Below are positions 12,222 to 23,672 of a stretch of 64,000 bases of DNA, one piece after another (the stretch's first letter is position 1; each line of letters opens with the position of its first letter). Both the position numbers and the translations under genes were made by a program. The DNA is from Kryptolebias marmoratus (Eukaryota; Chordata; Actinopteri; Cyprinodontiformes; Rivulidae), in NCBI RefSeq assembly GCF_001649575.2, contig NC_051445.1, positions 27,480,216 through 27,544,215 on the forward strand. The letters are read 5' to 3'. The notes beneath the pieces are model-generated. The model made no database searches, was not told the DNA's origin, and was given only the letters and a program-made list of their open reading frames with translations.

Positions 12222-12640
12222 AGGCCCAGCATTCCCTGAAGTACTCTATACGGTCTCCCACTTTTCATGCCAGAGTTTTAGACAAAGTTGATTTTATGAT
12301 GAGAAGGGGCAAAGTTCTGGTCAAACCTTGTAAAGGATATAATACACAATCCAAGGCAAGATATCTTGAGATGTGCTAGGTCATGTGTTATGAATGAGTG
12401 GCAACAGCTAACCACACCAAATTTTAGGTACTTATCTGGAAAACTGGCTGAGTAACCATTTGGGTGGTTTTAGGGTCAGTTAGACATGACAGCCATGTGG
12501 AATTGCATTGGCTCCAAAGGTTATACATTAGTCAATGAAGATCCAAGGAGTACTTCCTGAAAGTTTTATTGAAATCTGTTATTTGGTGTTTTGGGATATT
12601 TTGGTAACAGACAAACAAAGTCAACTCCAAAATAGTTAAT
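12222..12640 (+). repeat. dispersed repeat family A, copy 2
   Basis: This near full-length copy runs TTAAAGGCCCAGCATTCCCTG, CCACTTTTCATGCCAGAG, ACCACACCAAATTTTAG, TTGGCTCCAAAGGTTA, CTGAAAGTTTTATTGAAATC and ends AACAGACAAACAAAG. Confidence 0.7.
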
Positions 12641-12689
12641 GACTAAATAAAAAAAATAAATAAATAAAATCTCTTGTAATCTGGTAATG

Positions 12690-12905
12690 CTCAAAATGTG
12701 TTTGGGATCAGTATCAACGACTACCAAACAAAGCTTTAGCTCAATATATTCAACATTAACTGTGTTAAAGCCAATTTTGTGATTTCTAAGCTTAGTTGGC
12801 TACACTGAATCATGTAGATGTACATTCAAAGATTACTTTCTGCAATTTTCCTTAAAATCTGTCTATAGGCAAAAACATGAATGCTTTTGCCTTTGATGGT
12901 GGACA
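12690..12905 (+). repeat. dispersed repeat family A, partial copy 3
   Basis: It shares GTTTGGGATCAGTATCAAC, TTTAGCTCAATAT, GTAGATGTACATTCAAAGAT and TTACTTTCTG with the other copies but lacks the 5' part. Confidence 0.55.
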
Positions 12906-13794
12906 ATAGTGAGCGCTGTTCTTTTGACTTGGGTCTAACTACTTTACAGATTTAAACACAAAAAAACTGTTTGCCTTTGGTTGAGGTAACTTCTGGAACT
13001 GAGCTGATGTCAAATGATTTGATACTAGCCGAACTCCAGCATCTTAAACCAAAGATCCAACAAGGAGCAAACACATTTGTCAAAGCATGCTTTGGGATTT
13101 AATTAAAAAGAAAATAAAAAACCCATGGGGCCACAACATAAAACACAGGGCTGTAGAGTGAAATTAAGAGCGGGACTGCAGGTAGTTATTGCAGAGTTAA
13201 AATGAGAAACAGCTCTTGTTGTGCGAGCTAATGGTCTGTTGGTTTTACTGCAGACAGTATAACCCCCCCTGCTCTCCTCACACCAGCCTGTGCAGCAAGA
13301 ATAACTGAACTAACTGATTTTTGCACCATCTTATCAGTCGCTCATCAATAATTGTTGTAAAGGGTTCCGGGAATGCTGTTTTTTACAATGTTGCTTTAGT
13401 TCATTGAGGTTTGTGGTCTTTTCTTTTTGTTCAACTCTCATAAAGGGATAATTCAAATCTTCTGAAGTAAGGTTCTGTGGAAAGGTTATGAATATTTAAT
13501 GTTACCTGATGTAGATAGCTCTTTAAAAGACCCTAGTTTGGAAAAATAAATTATCATTCCGACTGCACAGATGAGATACTGGCTAGCCAGAGCATGGCTA
13601 AGACTAAAATGAATTACTACCTTCATTAAACAACTGAAATTTTAACAGTTTTTGAGTAGCTCAAAGGAACTATTTTATTAACTTTTACATTTCTTTCAGT
13701 TTCATTTAATTATTTCCATAAAGGTCTATGGTAATCTGCAACTTAAATTCTGAAGAAGTTATGGCATTGAGTAAAATGTAAAAGAAAAAGGAAT

Positions 13795-14840
13795 GTTGTG
13801 ATTTGCAAATCTCATAAACCCATATTTTATTCACAGTGAGACAGTAAACATATCAAATGTTGAAACTTAGAAATTGTACCATTTATGGTAAAAATAAGAC
13901 AATTTTGAATTTGATGGCAGAAACATTAAAAAAAAGTGAAGACAAGGCAACAAAACACTGTTAAAGTCAGTGGTAAAAAACAAATTAGAAACAGTTGGAG
14001 GAGCATTTTGCAACTCATTAGACTAATTAGCTACAGGTCAATAAGAGGACTGGGTATAAAAATATGATTTTAGAGAGCCTGAATCCCCCTGAAGTAAAGA
14101 TGGGCAGAGGTTCACCAGTCTGTGAAAAACTGCATATAAAAATAGTGGAACAATTTTAGAATAATGTGCCTTAGTAGAAAATTGGTAAGACTTTGAATCT
14201 CCTATCATCTACAGTTCATATTATCATCCAAAGATTTCAGGAATCTGGAGAAATCTCTGGGCTCAAAGGACAAGACTGAAAGTCAGTATTGTCTGTGATC
14301 TTTGGGCTCTCGGGCAACACTGGACTAAAAACAGATAGAATCCTCCATCAGACCAGAATGGCATAACATTTTCCTCCAAAACCTCCAGCAGCTGCTCGCC
14401 TCAGCTCCTAGATATTTACAGACTGTTGGTAAAAGAAGTGGGGATTCTTCACAGAGGGAAACATGACCCTGGAACAATGGTTTACCTCTTCCATGGAGGT
14501 CATGTTTTCTGTTGTGTTTGTCTGTACGCAAAATTCTTTAAAAGCTAATGAACAGCTTTTGATGAAGATTTCAGGAAATGTTGGGATTGTGACAAGAAAC
14601 AATTGATTAAATTGTGGTGGTGATCACAATCCGGATTTGACTATTTTTTTTAATGACGCTATGGTCTTGGTGGAGATTTGCGCTTTCTGAGTGCTATAGT
14701 TTGAGATGTCTTGCTACCATCAAATTCTAAGGTGCCGTAATTTTTTTTAAAGAGTTACACTTTTTATAGTTTCAGCATTTAATATGTTTAATATGTTTTA
14801 TTGTGAATAAAATATGGGTTTTTAAGATTTGGAAATCAAC
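13795..14840. mobile_element. DNA transposon with ~70-bp inverted ends (Kolobok-like?)
   Basis: The left end has GATTTGCAAATCTCATAAAC followed by CCCATATTTTATTCACA. The right end has the inverse TGTGAATAAAATATGGG followed by a diverged GATTTGGAAATC. The interior matches a second copy at 39715-40500 segment by segment. This is a very common fish family with about 1-kb non-coding copies. I recall it as Kolobok-type, but I could not see the TTAA duplication that would prove it. Confidence 0.65.
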
Positions 14841-14880
14841 TTTTTGGAAACTTTTTGGTTTTACATTAAAACTAATTAGG

Positions 14881-15406
14881 TGTCAGAGTTTGTTTTTTGT
14901 GGTTTTGTGCTTTATTAGTTTTTTTCCTGTTTGGATGTGTAGTTTGTTGTATTTTCAGCTTATGTATCAGCGTGTTTCAAAATTGTTTTCTTTGTGGCCA
15001 GTAATATTCATTTCACATTTTAAATCTGTTAGTTTTTTTTTTCTTTTCAGTGTATTTTTCAGTATGTTTTATGCACTTGTCAATGTTGCCAGTATTTTCT
15101 CTTTTTTATTTTTTTATTTTATTTTTTTTAATGGCCATTCTGTCCCTTCCCTTCCCTTTCACTGCACTGCCACTCACACCTGCTGTTAATCTGTAATCAA
15201 CAACCAGCTCCCCTTGTATAAACTGTGCTCAGTAACTTCCTCTCACTTGTCAGATCCTTGCTGTTCCTCAGCTTGTCCTGTCCAGATGGTGTTTCCTGTC
15301 ACACTTGACCTGCCTGTTTCTGAGTTTATTTCTGTTAATAAATTCTTGGACTCCTCTATCTGCCTGCTGTTAAATTTCTTGGGGTTTTCTTCATCCACAA
15401 TTCATT
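14881..15406 (+). mobile_element. LTR-like remnant
   Basis: This T-rich block starts TGTCAGAG. It contains CACCTGCTGTTAATCTG, CTTGTATAAACTGTGCTCAG and an AATAAA (near 15338) followed by CTGCCTGCTG, resembling the LTR at 18143-18604 in layout. Ends and target duplication are not clear. Confidence 0.4.
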
Positions 15407-15839
15407 ACAGTAGATCAGTGGTCTGCCACCAACAACGATCTATGAGAAACACATCTTGCAAAACGAAATGTATTAAGCATGACCTGCAGAAAATGTAATA
15501 CAATATACTATATATGAAAAAATGTGGTTGTATTGATTTTCACACTGACCTATTGATCAGAGGGTTACTCTGGCTAAGAATACTTAACACATTCTATTGT
15601 ACAGTACATAACCCATCTATGTAATTACCTGTGTAATGTGAAATTGACAGCAGTGTAAAGGCTTATATAAAAACATTTGTATTAACATCCCTGACAATTT
15701 TTAGAGTGGAGAGGTAAGGTGACAAAAACCCACTTTTCTCTTGGCCCAGCTCAGACAAACTGTTGGCTTTTTTTTTCTTTGTTTATTTTTATTGTCAAGA
15801 ACTAGTCTCTATTCTTACAAACTGAGGGTGTTCAGACAT

Positions 15840-16400
15840 ATATCTAGAACTAGTTAGACATGCTAATAACCTTCCCAAACCATCAGCTCTCCACCATTGT
15901 TCTGACAGTGGCATGAGGTATTTGTGCTGATATGCAATCTTTGGTTTTCTCCAAACATGCTGCTCTGCATTAAGGGTAAACATCTGTACTCTGGTCTATG
16001 TGTCCAAGTGACATTGTTCCAGAAGTCCGTGGCTCATTCAGATGAAATTCTACAAACCTAAGTTGTGCTGCCATGTTGTTTCACAGAGAAGAGGCTTTAT
16101 CCTATAAACTTTTCATTCAAACCATACTTGTTCAGACTTTTTCTAATTGTCCTGTCATAAACTTTAACCTTTAATGTGCAAACTGGGGCCCGTAGAGTCC
16201 AAGATAAAGCTCTAGGGTTTTTTGTTTTGTTGTTTTGTTTGTTTGTTGTTTTTTTGTCAAATAGGGTGAATTTGCTGGGCTGTCCACTACTGAGAAGAAT
16301 GGCATCTGACTGAAATGTTTTCCACTTGTGAATAACCTTTCTCTCTGGATATTGATGGACACCTTATAGTTTGGAAGTGACATTTAAGACCTTCCTCTTC
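15840..16400 (-). mobile_element. Tc1-like transposase fragment, antisense
   Basis: The words TGTGTCCAAGTGACATTGTT, CATTCAGATGAAATT, TGTGCTGCCATGTTGTTT, TTTTTCTAATTGTCCTGTCA, GGTGAATTTGCTGGGCTGTC and TTTTCCACTTGTGAATAA are the antisense of a well-known fish Tc1-like transposase gene. T-rich sequence at 16215-16255 replaces part of it. A second fragment of the same family lies at 53970-54115. Confidence 0.7.
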
Positions 16401-16424
16401 AGCAGGTCTTCAAGTTCTACAAAA

Positions 16425-16527
16425 GCCTGTTAATCACTCATTCATTCAGGTCAGGTGTATCAAAGCAGGGGAACTTTTAAAACATGCAGGATAGTGGCCC
16501 TCAGGGACCAGGATTGGACACCCCTGC
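16425..16527. mobile_element. right half of a hAT foldback element
   Basis: Sequence from AAGCCTGTTAATCACTC to GGATTGGACACCCCTG matches the right arm of the full element at 50829-51040. The left arm is absent, and the piece abuts the Tc1 fragment. Confidence 0.75.
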
Positions 16528-16691
16528 CTTAAACCATATGGAAGCAGCAAGGCTAGACTTAGTTTTTCACACGCAACTTTTCCTTTTTAGACTAAGGTTT
16601 GTCTTGTTTATCTGAACTTGATTTAAAACCTGCTGAGAACTAAATTTATTTCTTATTATTATTTTGTAATGCATAAAACCATAAAACTACA

Positions 16692-17172
16692 TTTAAGGCC
16701 TAGCATTCCTTGAAGAAATGCATGTCGTCCGGTACCATTCACATCAGAGTTTTAAACAAAATCATCTTAAGATGAGAAAGAACAGAGTCATAGCCATTTT
16801 GGTCAAACCTTTTTCACCTTAACTTCAATCATGTGATATTGTAAAATAGTTTGTGATGCAATAGCACCAAGACAATGTGTAGAGGATCAGTCTCAACTAC
16901 TATCACACCAAATTTAGCTCAATATCTGTGAAGTTTCAGTCATAGCCATTTTGTGCTGGCTAAGTTTGATTCGCTGGGGTGGCCATCTTGAATTGGGTTG
17001 GCTACAAAAGTTAATGACTTGTATAGGAAAATTCAGTGATTAGTTTCTGAGAGTTTCATTAAAATCTGTCCACTGGCTCATGAGATATTTTGCAAACACT
17101 CTTCACAAACAAACAAACACACAGACATGGGCAAAAACAACATCACCTCTTGCCTTCAGTGGGGGGTGATAA
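16692..17172 (+). repeat. dispersed repeat family A, copy 4 (fullest)
   Basis: It runs TTTAAGGCCTAGCATTCCTTG, CATTTTGGTCAAACC, CATGTGATATTGTAAAATAG, ATCAGTCTCAACTACTATC, CCATCTTGAATTGGGTTGGC, TTTCATTAAAATCTGTCCAC, GAGATATTTTGC, and a tail AAACAAACAAACAC then CACCTCTTGCCTTCAGTGGG. Confidence 0.75.
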
Positions 17173-17223
17173 AATGTTTGTACTGTGTTCTTTTTGTTTA
17201 CTGTTAGCGTGATTCTCTTAAAC

Positions 17224-17346
17224 CGGTGGTTCCCAAAGTGTGGGGCCATTGCAGGGAGGGCGTGGGAAGCGGTATGGATGAATGGAAAAAAAAATAATTA
17301 TTGTAATCCATAAAGGAGCCCAGAAGAAAATCTTTGGGAACCACTG
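17224..17346. mobile_element. hAT-type MITE with perfect 8-bp target duplication
   Basis: The ends CGGTGGTTCCCAAAG and CTTTGGGAACCACTG are inverted repeats. TCTTAAAC is present at 17216-17223 and 17347-17354. The copy is 123 bp, with no coding capacity. Confidence 0.9.
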
Positions 17347-17868
17347 TCTTAAACAGAGTTGACAAAAAAAGTTTTTTTTCTAATCTGAAAAATTTAGTTA
17401 CGCATTCACACAAGTCTTACAAGTCAACATATGATGGTCCCATGAGCAGTTCACTAAACATTCTCCTCAGTTTATATGTGTAAAATAAAGTTTATAAATT
17501 CAAAGCTGTTTTGTTTACCTCAGCAAAATGTCTGCAAATTGCAGAATTTACCCATTTTTCATAATCATAACTGAAACAGTTTATTAATGTCCTGCAGCAT
17601 ACTGGCAGGCAATCAGTCAAGGTTCTTATTATGCTTATTAAATCTTGTTTGTGCGCACATTCATTAGGCTTTTCATATTTGGAGCTAAATTAAAACGGAA
17701 CCACAACCATATAAAAACCTTAAAGTGTCATTTGCATAATTGAAAAAATCATGTTCTTTCTAAACTGCCTCGAGAAAAAATCTACAGGCAAAAAAGCTAG
17801 TTTCAGATGAGGGACAAATAAAAGATCTGTGCTGCCAAAAGAAATCAGCTAAGACATATCAAACATAT

Positions 17869-18142
17869 ACTATATTGCCAAAAGGATTTGCTCGCCTCCC
17901 TTCAGACGCATATGAACATGAGTGATATCCTTTTCTTAATCCACAAGGTTTAATATAATGTTGGCCCACCCTTTGCAGCTGTAACAGCTTCAACTCTTCT
18001 GGAAAGGCTTTCCACAGGTTTAGGAGTGTTTATGGGAATTTTTGATCATTCTTCCAGAAGCACATTTGTAAGTTCAGACACTGATGTTGGGCGAGAAGGT
18101 CTGGCTCATCTTCTCTGCTCTAATTCATCCCAAAGGTATTCT
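17869..18142 (-). mobile_element. Tc1-like element fragment, split by an LTR (continues at 18605-18640)
   Basis: It begins CTATATTGCCAAAAGGATTT and carries antisense transposase words such as CCTTTGCAGCTGTAACAGC, GGGAATTTTTGATCATTCTTC and TAATTCATCCCAAAGGT. The text resumes at 18605 with GTTCTATCAGGTTAAAGTCA. The interruption is the LTR described next. Confidence 0.8.
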
Positions 18143-18604
18143 TGTGAAGATTTGAATTTTTTTTTGTTTTCAGTTTTGTTTTCTTTATTATTTTGCTGCG
18201 GTTTTAGTTATTGTTTCAGTTTGTTTTTTCCGGTTTGTGTTGTTGTCAGTATTACTCCTCTCCTGTAGTCACTCACTCTGTCTCCTGCCACGCCCACCTT
18301 CACCTGCCTGTAATTGCTACTCATTCCATCTGTTTCCACTTCTCCTAATTATTCCCAGTGTGTAAATACCCGGTGATCACTTCCACACTCTGTCGGTTCA
18401 TTGTTTGTTGGTTGCCGTCGTTCACTGTGCCATGGTTCCTTGTTGCCTTGCCCTGCACTGCCATGTTCTTGGATTTTTGTTTTGTTTGAGTTGCTGCCAC
18501 ATCAGCTTTTGTTTTTTGCTTCTTTTTTTATTTATTAAATTAGTTTTGTTTTTTAAGAATGAGTCTGCACTCTGGGTTCGTCTCTGTCTCCACCAAGCAT
18601 GACA
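18143..18604 (+). mobile_element. solo LTR nested in the Tc1 copy
   Basis: This 462-bp block starts TGTGAAG and ends CATGACA. It is flanked by ATTCT (18138-18142) and GTTCT (18605-18609). The uninterrupted Tc1 family reads GTTCT at this point, so the flanks are a 5-bp target duplication with one later change. TG...CA ends plus a 5-bp duplication are LTR hallmarks. No gag-pol or second LTR is present, so it is a solo LTR. Confidence 0.75.
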
Positions 18605-19814
18605 GTTCTATCAGGTTAAAGTCAGGAGAGCAAAGAAATTGTCCCTCTTTTTTGCGAAATAAGTGCTTCAGATCTGAACTTAAAATTCACTCTTTTTTTT
18701 CTTAATTAATCCAGAAAATATGGCATAAAACTATTGCATTAAAACTCAGTCTTATTTAATTTGCTGATACAGATGACAATTATGATGTTGATTTTTCATT
18801 GCAGTCTACTTTCAGTTGTTTTTTTTTTTGTTTTTGTGGACTCCAGATAATTTATTCTCTAAAGTTCAGCTGAACACTTTAGTTGCCTGGTATGCAGTTA
18901 ATGGGCTTCAGTTGAGGCTATAATTGTGTTCTGGAACCATTTAACCTAAGCATACTTAGTTTTATTATTTTTTATAGCAGAATATATGATTCCACAGTTC
19001 TCTCTTCCCTGTTTAAATGTCCAATGCATAAACCTGGATACAGGTTGGCTTACAAAAAACATTTTTCATTCTTGTCTTTTGTTATCCTAAGTTGTCTTTA
19101 TTAAGACAACTCTTTTTGTTAAGGTCTTTGCAAACTCGGTCTCAGAAGAAAAGCCTAATATCTTCTGAATGGAGCTGCCTGGTTCAATATAAAATGTTTT
19201 AACATTTAACTTGACTTAAAATGTACTCCTCTTGCATGCAAAAATAGAAACCACCAACAGATGGATCTATTTGAATTATCACACATTATTATCACAGCTT
19301 AAAACCCTCCCTGAAACCCCTTAACAAAGCTTATTTCTGTTCAGATGCACACATACAATTGTCTTTCACTTGAATGGCATTAACTTGGCTTCTAGTTTTA
19401 GTGTAAAGAACCTTGGTGCTACTTTTTGCCAAGATATGTCTTTTTTTACTCCCACATATAAAAAAACTGTTAGGACTGCCTTCTTCACATAAAAATAAAA
19501 CATCTAGTCTCAAAATGATGCAGAAAAAGGATCCATGCATTTATAACATCTTGTATTTTTTTAATACCTGGATGTCCAAAAATCTCTAAAAAGTCTTCAG
19601 TTGATCCAAAATGTTGCTGCTAGAGTTCTGATGAAAGATCATATTTCTGCAGTTTTAGCTTCTCTTCATTAGCTTCCTGTCAAATTCAAAATCTTCTACC
19701 GTACAAAGCTCTCAACAACCAAGCTGCATCTTATATTGAAGACCTTTTTGTTCCATATTTTCCTAACAGTACATTTGGCTCTCAGACTGCAGGTTTACTT
19801 GTGGTTTTAATTCT

Positions 19815-20640
19815 GTCCAGTTCTGTCTAGTTAATGGTGAGTTTTGAGAAACAATGTGACCATCATGGGCATGTTTTTGTTTGTTTGTTTGTTTCCTAGG
19901 AACATGGTAGTGACATGCTAAGTAAATTTTTTAACAGTGTTTTTCCAGTCAGGGTGCTTTTTTTCAACACATCTAACACCTCCCACCCCTCTCCCAAAAG
20001 AAAATAAGTAAAAGACATCAACTCAGAGCATCTCCACCAACGTTCTGCCATAGTAGTTATTTTGAAAAGATTAGAAAGCGGTAACTATGGTCACAGGTGA
20101 GCTCACCTTTACTGTCAGAATACGTATATCACCTATACATGTTATACTAATAAACTAACTGTCCCCACCTTCTCTTGTTGTTGAAAAATGAAGTCAACAT
20201 GAACCAGTTTACAGAAGCTGCCATGTTGTATATTTGAAACCAGAATGTTTGAACTTACAGCAGCAAGGTATAAACTACGCGAATCAACAAGAGACACCTG
20301 CATTTATTTATTTATTTATTTTAAACAAAGGTAATGTCCCATTTAGGAGATGGGACTTAAAACCTGTACTGGAACCAGCCTTCAGAGAAGCTGGACCCAT
20401 TCTGGCTTCAACTTCAGGGTCTGGTCCGAGCTCTACTTATTATTTACAGTCTGTGATCTATCCCCCTCCTCGCTGATCCATCAGACCAGAGAACATGAAG
20501 GAATTTAAAAAATCCCTGGCCAGCAGGAATAGCAGCAGCATGTCTTTGTACCCCAAACCCATTTTTCATTAAAGGGGTTATAAGCAGCAGGACCTGGGGT
20601 GAGTAAACCTTTATTCACAACACATTTTGACCAAAATGCT
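19815..20640. other. unidentified ~0.8-kb insertion inside the LINE
   Basis: The LINE text breaks after TTTACTTGTGGTT and resumes at AAAAGTAGAATGGGATGCAG. The intervening sequence includes GTTT repeats (19876-19895) and TTTA repeats (20304-20321). I cannot assign it. No inverted ends or long target duplication are obvious. Confidence 0.5.
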
Positions 20641-20924
20641 CATTCTTAGTTAAAAGTAGAATGGGATGCAGAACTTTCAGTTCTCAGGCTCCTCTCTTGT
20701 GGAACCAACTTCCAGTTTCTGTCTGTGAGGATGACACCTTGTCCACTTTTCGGAATCGGCTTAAGTCTTTCATCTTTGATAAATCCTATAGTTAGGGTTG
20801 GCTTGGGTTTCCTGAGCTATGCCTTAGTTATGCTGCAGTAACCTTAGACTGATGGGGAACAAACTGACCACATTTCCTCACTTTGCTGTCTTTGCTCTCT
20901 TTACTCCCCATGTATCTTCAAAAA

Positions 20925-21005
20925 AGGTTAAAAAACAAAAACAACTGGACTTCTATTCTGTAGTTAAAAACGTTTCGCTTTTCATCCGAGGAGCTTTGTT
21001 TTTTG
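20925..21005 (-). repeat. dispersed repeat family B fragment (antisense)
   Basis: AACAACTGGACTTCTATTCT and AACGTTTCGCTTTTCATCC are the reverse complement of the block at 55135-55205 and of the one at 44650-44750. Confidence 0.6.
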
Positions 21006-21460
21006 ACTTGTTATTTTTCTATAATGCCCTGAGATGACTACTAATGTGAAATTGCACAATACAGATAAACTGAATTAAATTGATAATCATTTATCATATT
21101 ATCATTCTTATATTTCTTTATACCATGATATTGTGGGACCAAGGACTAATTATGAACAAAATAAAACCTCAACCCCCATCTGATTTCAGATCTAAAATCT
21201 GTGTTGCCATGGTAACACCAACATTGCTGTTGTTGCTCTCTTGCTCATTGTTGATCAAACAGAAGTGACTGTTCATCTGCACCATTGCAGATGGTGTTTT
21301 TGTGTCTTCTTGTTCTTGTTGTTCCTGCTAAGATGTGAACAGTTATGTAAAAAACTTGTTCTTGATATAAATATAGAAACATTGTGAACACACAAATTTT
21401 CAAGCAGCTGAATATTACTCTCAAAATCTGGCTTAAATAATGTTTGATCACAGTCATTTA

Positions 21461-22077
21461 TGCCCTTTTTCCACCGGTTCTAAAGGTCCCGGCTCCACTC
21501 TACTCGGATTGCTTTGCGTGCGTTTCCACCAGCATTTTTACGAGGCCGGTCCCTGCTCTTTTGGTCCCTGCTTCGGAGTAGGGCCAGCCGGGCCAGCCCT
21601 GTTTTACTTGGTGATGCAAACTTAGCTCCTGTTCACTCATTGGTCATGGGTGTGGTCAAAAGCGTAAGAAGAGCGAAGAAAACAACGATAGACAATTTTG
21701 GAATGGTAGCGAAGTAATAGGACTATAAACAACAGCGTTAGCTTACCCTGCAACGTTTATGCCATCTGTCCCCCAGCTGAAGATGCTGTAAAGCCTGAAA
21801 TCTCCCGCGGATAACAGCTGTCCTACTACGTGCAACAATCGCAGCATCCAGAGCATTTCTTCCACTGCGCCTCTCTTCCTGAAGTCTCAGGAGAATCCCC
21901 ATAAGTTTAAAAATCAGCAACAACACAGGGCCAACGTTGCCCATAGCTCTTCCGTTGTCTCCACAAATAACGCCAAGTGTACAGACCAAAATGGCAAGTG
22001 GAAACGCAATGCATTTTTTTATAGAGCCGAGCCAAGCCGGGCCGAGTAAAGCGGGGCTTCTGTAAGCTGAAGGGGCA
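21461..22077. mobile_element. PIF/Harbinger-type DNA transposon with TTA target duplication
   Basis: The element begins TGCCCTTTTTCCACC and ends AAGGGGCA, whose complement is TGCCCCTT. TTA flanks both sides (21458-21460, 22078-22080), the 3-bp duplication typical of PIF/Harbinger. Sub-terminal GC-rich words (GGCTCCACTCTACTCGG, GCCGAGCCAAGCCGGGCCG) and GCGTTTCCAC-like words occur in inverse order at both ends. It is 617 bp long. The minus-strand ORF 21738-21989 (83 aa, start MVCTLGVICG, with an arginine-rich RRSGRN stretch) may be a leftover N-terminal exon but has no family I recognise. Confidence 0.8.
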
Positions 22078-22679
22078 TTAGTGTGTGCGGTCTTTAGTGT
22101 GAGACAAAAACTTGCTTTTACATTTCATTTTATTTTGAGGGGAAAAAAGCAAACAGCTCTTTTTTTGTAAAACTAATAGGGGCCATGATAAATTATTCCC
22201 CTGGGTCCAAAATAAGTTGCTTGCAATCAACCGTATCTGACTCATTTAATGCTTTTGTGCTGAAAGTTACAGGTGAAACTTTAAACTGTTTTACAGCTGT
22301 CACATTTAGGTTGGCATAGATTCTCAGTTATCCAGAACATAGCAATCCTAAGTGGGTTTTTTTGGTGTTTGTTTGTTTATTTGTTTGTAAAGATGACTAA
22401 ACGACTCGTGTGAGGGCTTTCTTTTTGTCAATGTGAGCTGAACTCGCATGCAATTTATCCTCCCTTTCCTCCCTCCTAAGGGTGGTTAGGGTCTTTGTTG
22501 ACCTGGTCACATGAGAGATCTTTGGTCAGATGCATGAGGGTGTGGCCTAAAGTCAAACTGACTGTAGGTTGGATTCAAAACTTCATTCTAAGTTGAAATT
22601 TCAGACCTCTTCTGTTTAATGTTAGCTTTTCTTTTCTTGTTTTGCTTTAATTGGACAAAATGAACAGAATGGATTTAGA

Positions 22680-22965
22680 CACACCTGTTGATCATTGAGT
22701 TCAGGCATTTCATTCAGGAATTTGGGCTAGACAGCTAATTTCAGGTGATGAAAAATCCTATTGCTTCAGCATACAAGGCATTCTGGAGATTTTTATGCTT
22801 CCAACTTTGTTGCAACACTTTGGGGAAGGCCCTTTTCTATTCCAGCGTAACTGCGCCCCAGTTCACAAAGCAAGCACTATAAGGACATGGCTTGATGAGT
22901 TCACTCTGGAAAAACCTGACTGGCTTATACAGAGCCCTGACCTGAACACCTCAGCCAGACCTTCT
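22680..22965 (+). mobile_element. Tc1-like transposase fragment
   Basis: Plus-strand sequence around 22770-22950 gives LPTLLQHFGEGPFLFQ, NCAPVHKAS and DWLIQSPDLN, which is the DDE-domain C-terminal part of the same Tc1-like family seen antisense at 17869. The acidic residue expected before CAPVHKA is Asn here. Coding is lost after SPDLN. Confidence 0.75.
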
Positions 22966-22969
22966 CCAC

Positions 22970-23660
22970 CATCACCATCAGTGCCTGACTGCATCATGCT
23001 CTGCAGAATAAATGGGCATAAATTCACACAGAAACACCTCAAAATCTCATGGCAAGTCTTCCAAAATTGTCTCCATGCGAATGTGTGCCTTTTGCATGGG
23101 ACCACTGTAGCCAGTCCTGCTTAAAAACTCTTGATGACAAAACCACACTGTCATTCGGACATGGTCAAGGTCGTGGTCACCACTACCACCACATTCCCTC
23201 AAGCTCAACCCAGGACAACAGTAAAGAGACAACACAATAATAAACCACCACCACAACGTCACTATGGACTTTCAATGCATGCTCAAAACCCTGCGCAAAC
23301 TAACTCATTCTATTATATGTAACCACTGCCTTCTTAAGACAATCCTGAAGACCTCAGCAAGACCCTGCAAAAACCATCCACATTCTGGCTGATCATAGTG
23401 GGGTCATCATTCAATGTGAAGGGGGTCTAAGAAAACTCCTGATCTGAAGCAGAAACTAAAATAGACTAAATAAAAGCAGTCATAAGAACTGCAAACAGCC
23501 AGACTTTATGCAATGTGAAAACAAAAACAGATGAAAAATGCCTTCTAAAGGCCTTCAGAACCACAAATAATACATACTGATATTCAGAAAGCAATTGGCT
23601 ATAAAACAAGTTTGTAAAATTGACCATTTGTAGCTAAATTTACCCACAAAAACCCACTCA
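22970..23660. other. no feature recognised
   Basis: CA-rich plus-strand sequence between the Tc1 fragment and the cdk14 exon. Small ORFs have no recognisable family. Confidence 0.5.
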
Positions 23661-23672
23661 GGTAGTACTTAC

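Larger units (their letters stand above)
19340..21090 (+). mobile_element. decayed L2-like LINE, reverse transcriptase 3' part and 3' end, interrupted
   Basis: Shifted frames on + read VKNLGATF...DMSF (19400-19440), QLIQNVAARVL and SAVLASLH*LPVKFKI (19600-19690). After an insertion they resume at about 20650 with the RLLSCGTNFQFLS and LSYAAVTLD segments. These match the C-terminal region of fish L2/Maui-type LINE proteins. The 3' end at 21020-21090 (CCTGAGATGACTACTAATGTG, then AAACTGAATTAAATTGAT) is the typical tail. Many stops and shifts: non-functional. Confidence 0.65.
9025..23672 (-). other. cdk14: cdk14 intron between the N-terminal and glycine-loop exons (14,648 bp)
   Basis: The intron is bounded by a GTAAGT donor (minus strand, at 23672) and a CTTTTTCAG acceptor (at 9025). 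Its content is mostly transposons, listed separately. 9030-10500 and 10745-12210 hold no feature I recognise, apart from AT-rich unique-looking sequence. Confidence 0.95.

Noticed and set aside
14803..15189. 128-codon Phe/Leu-rich ORF resembling a membrane protein
   Set aside because: It is translated poly-T-rich LTR-like DNA.
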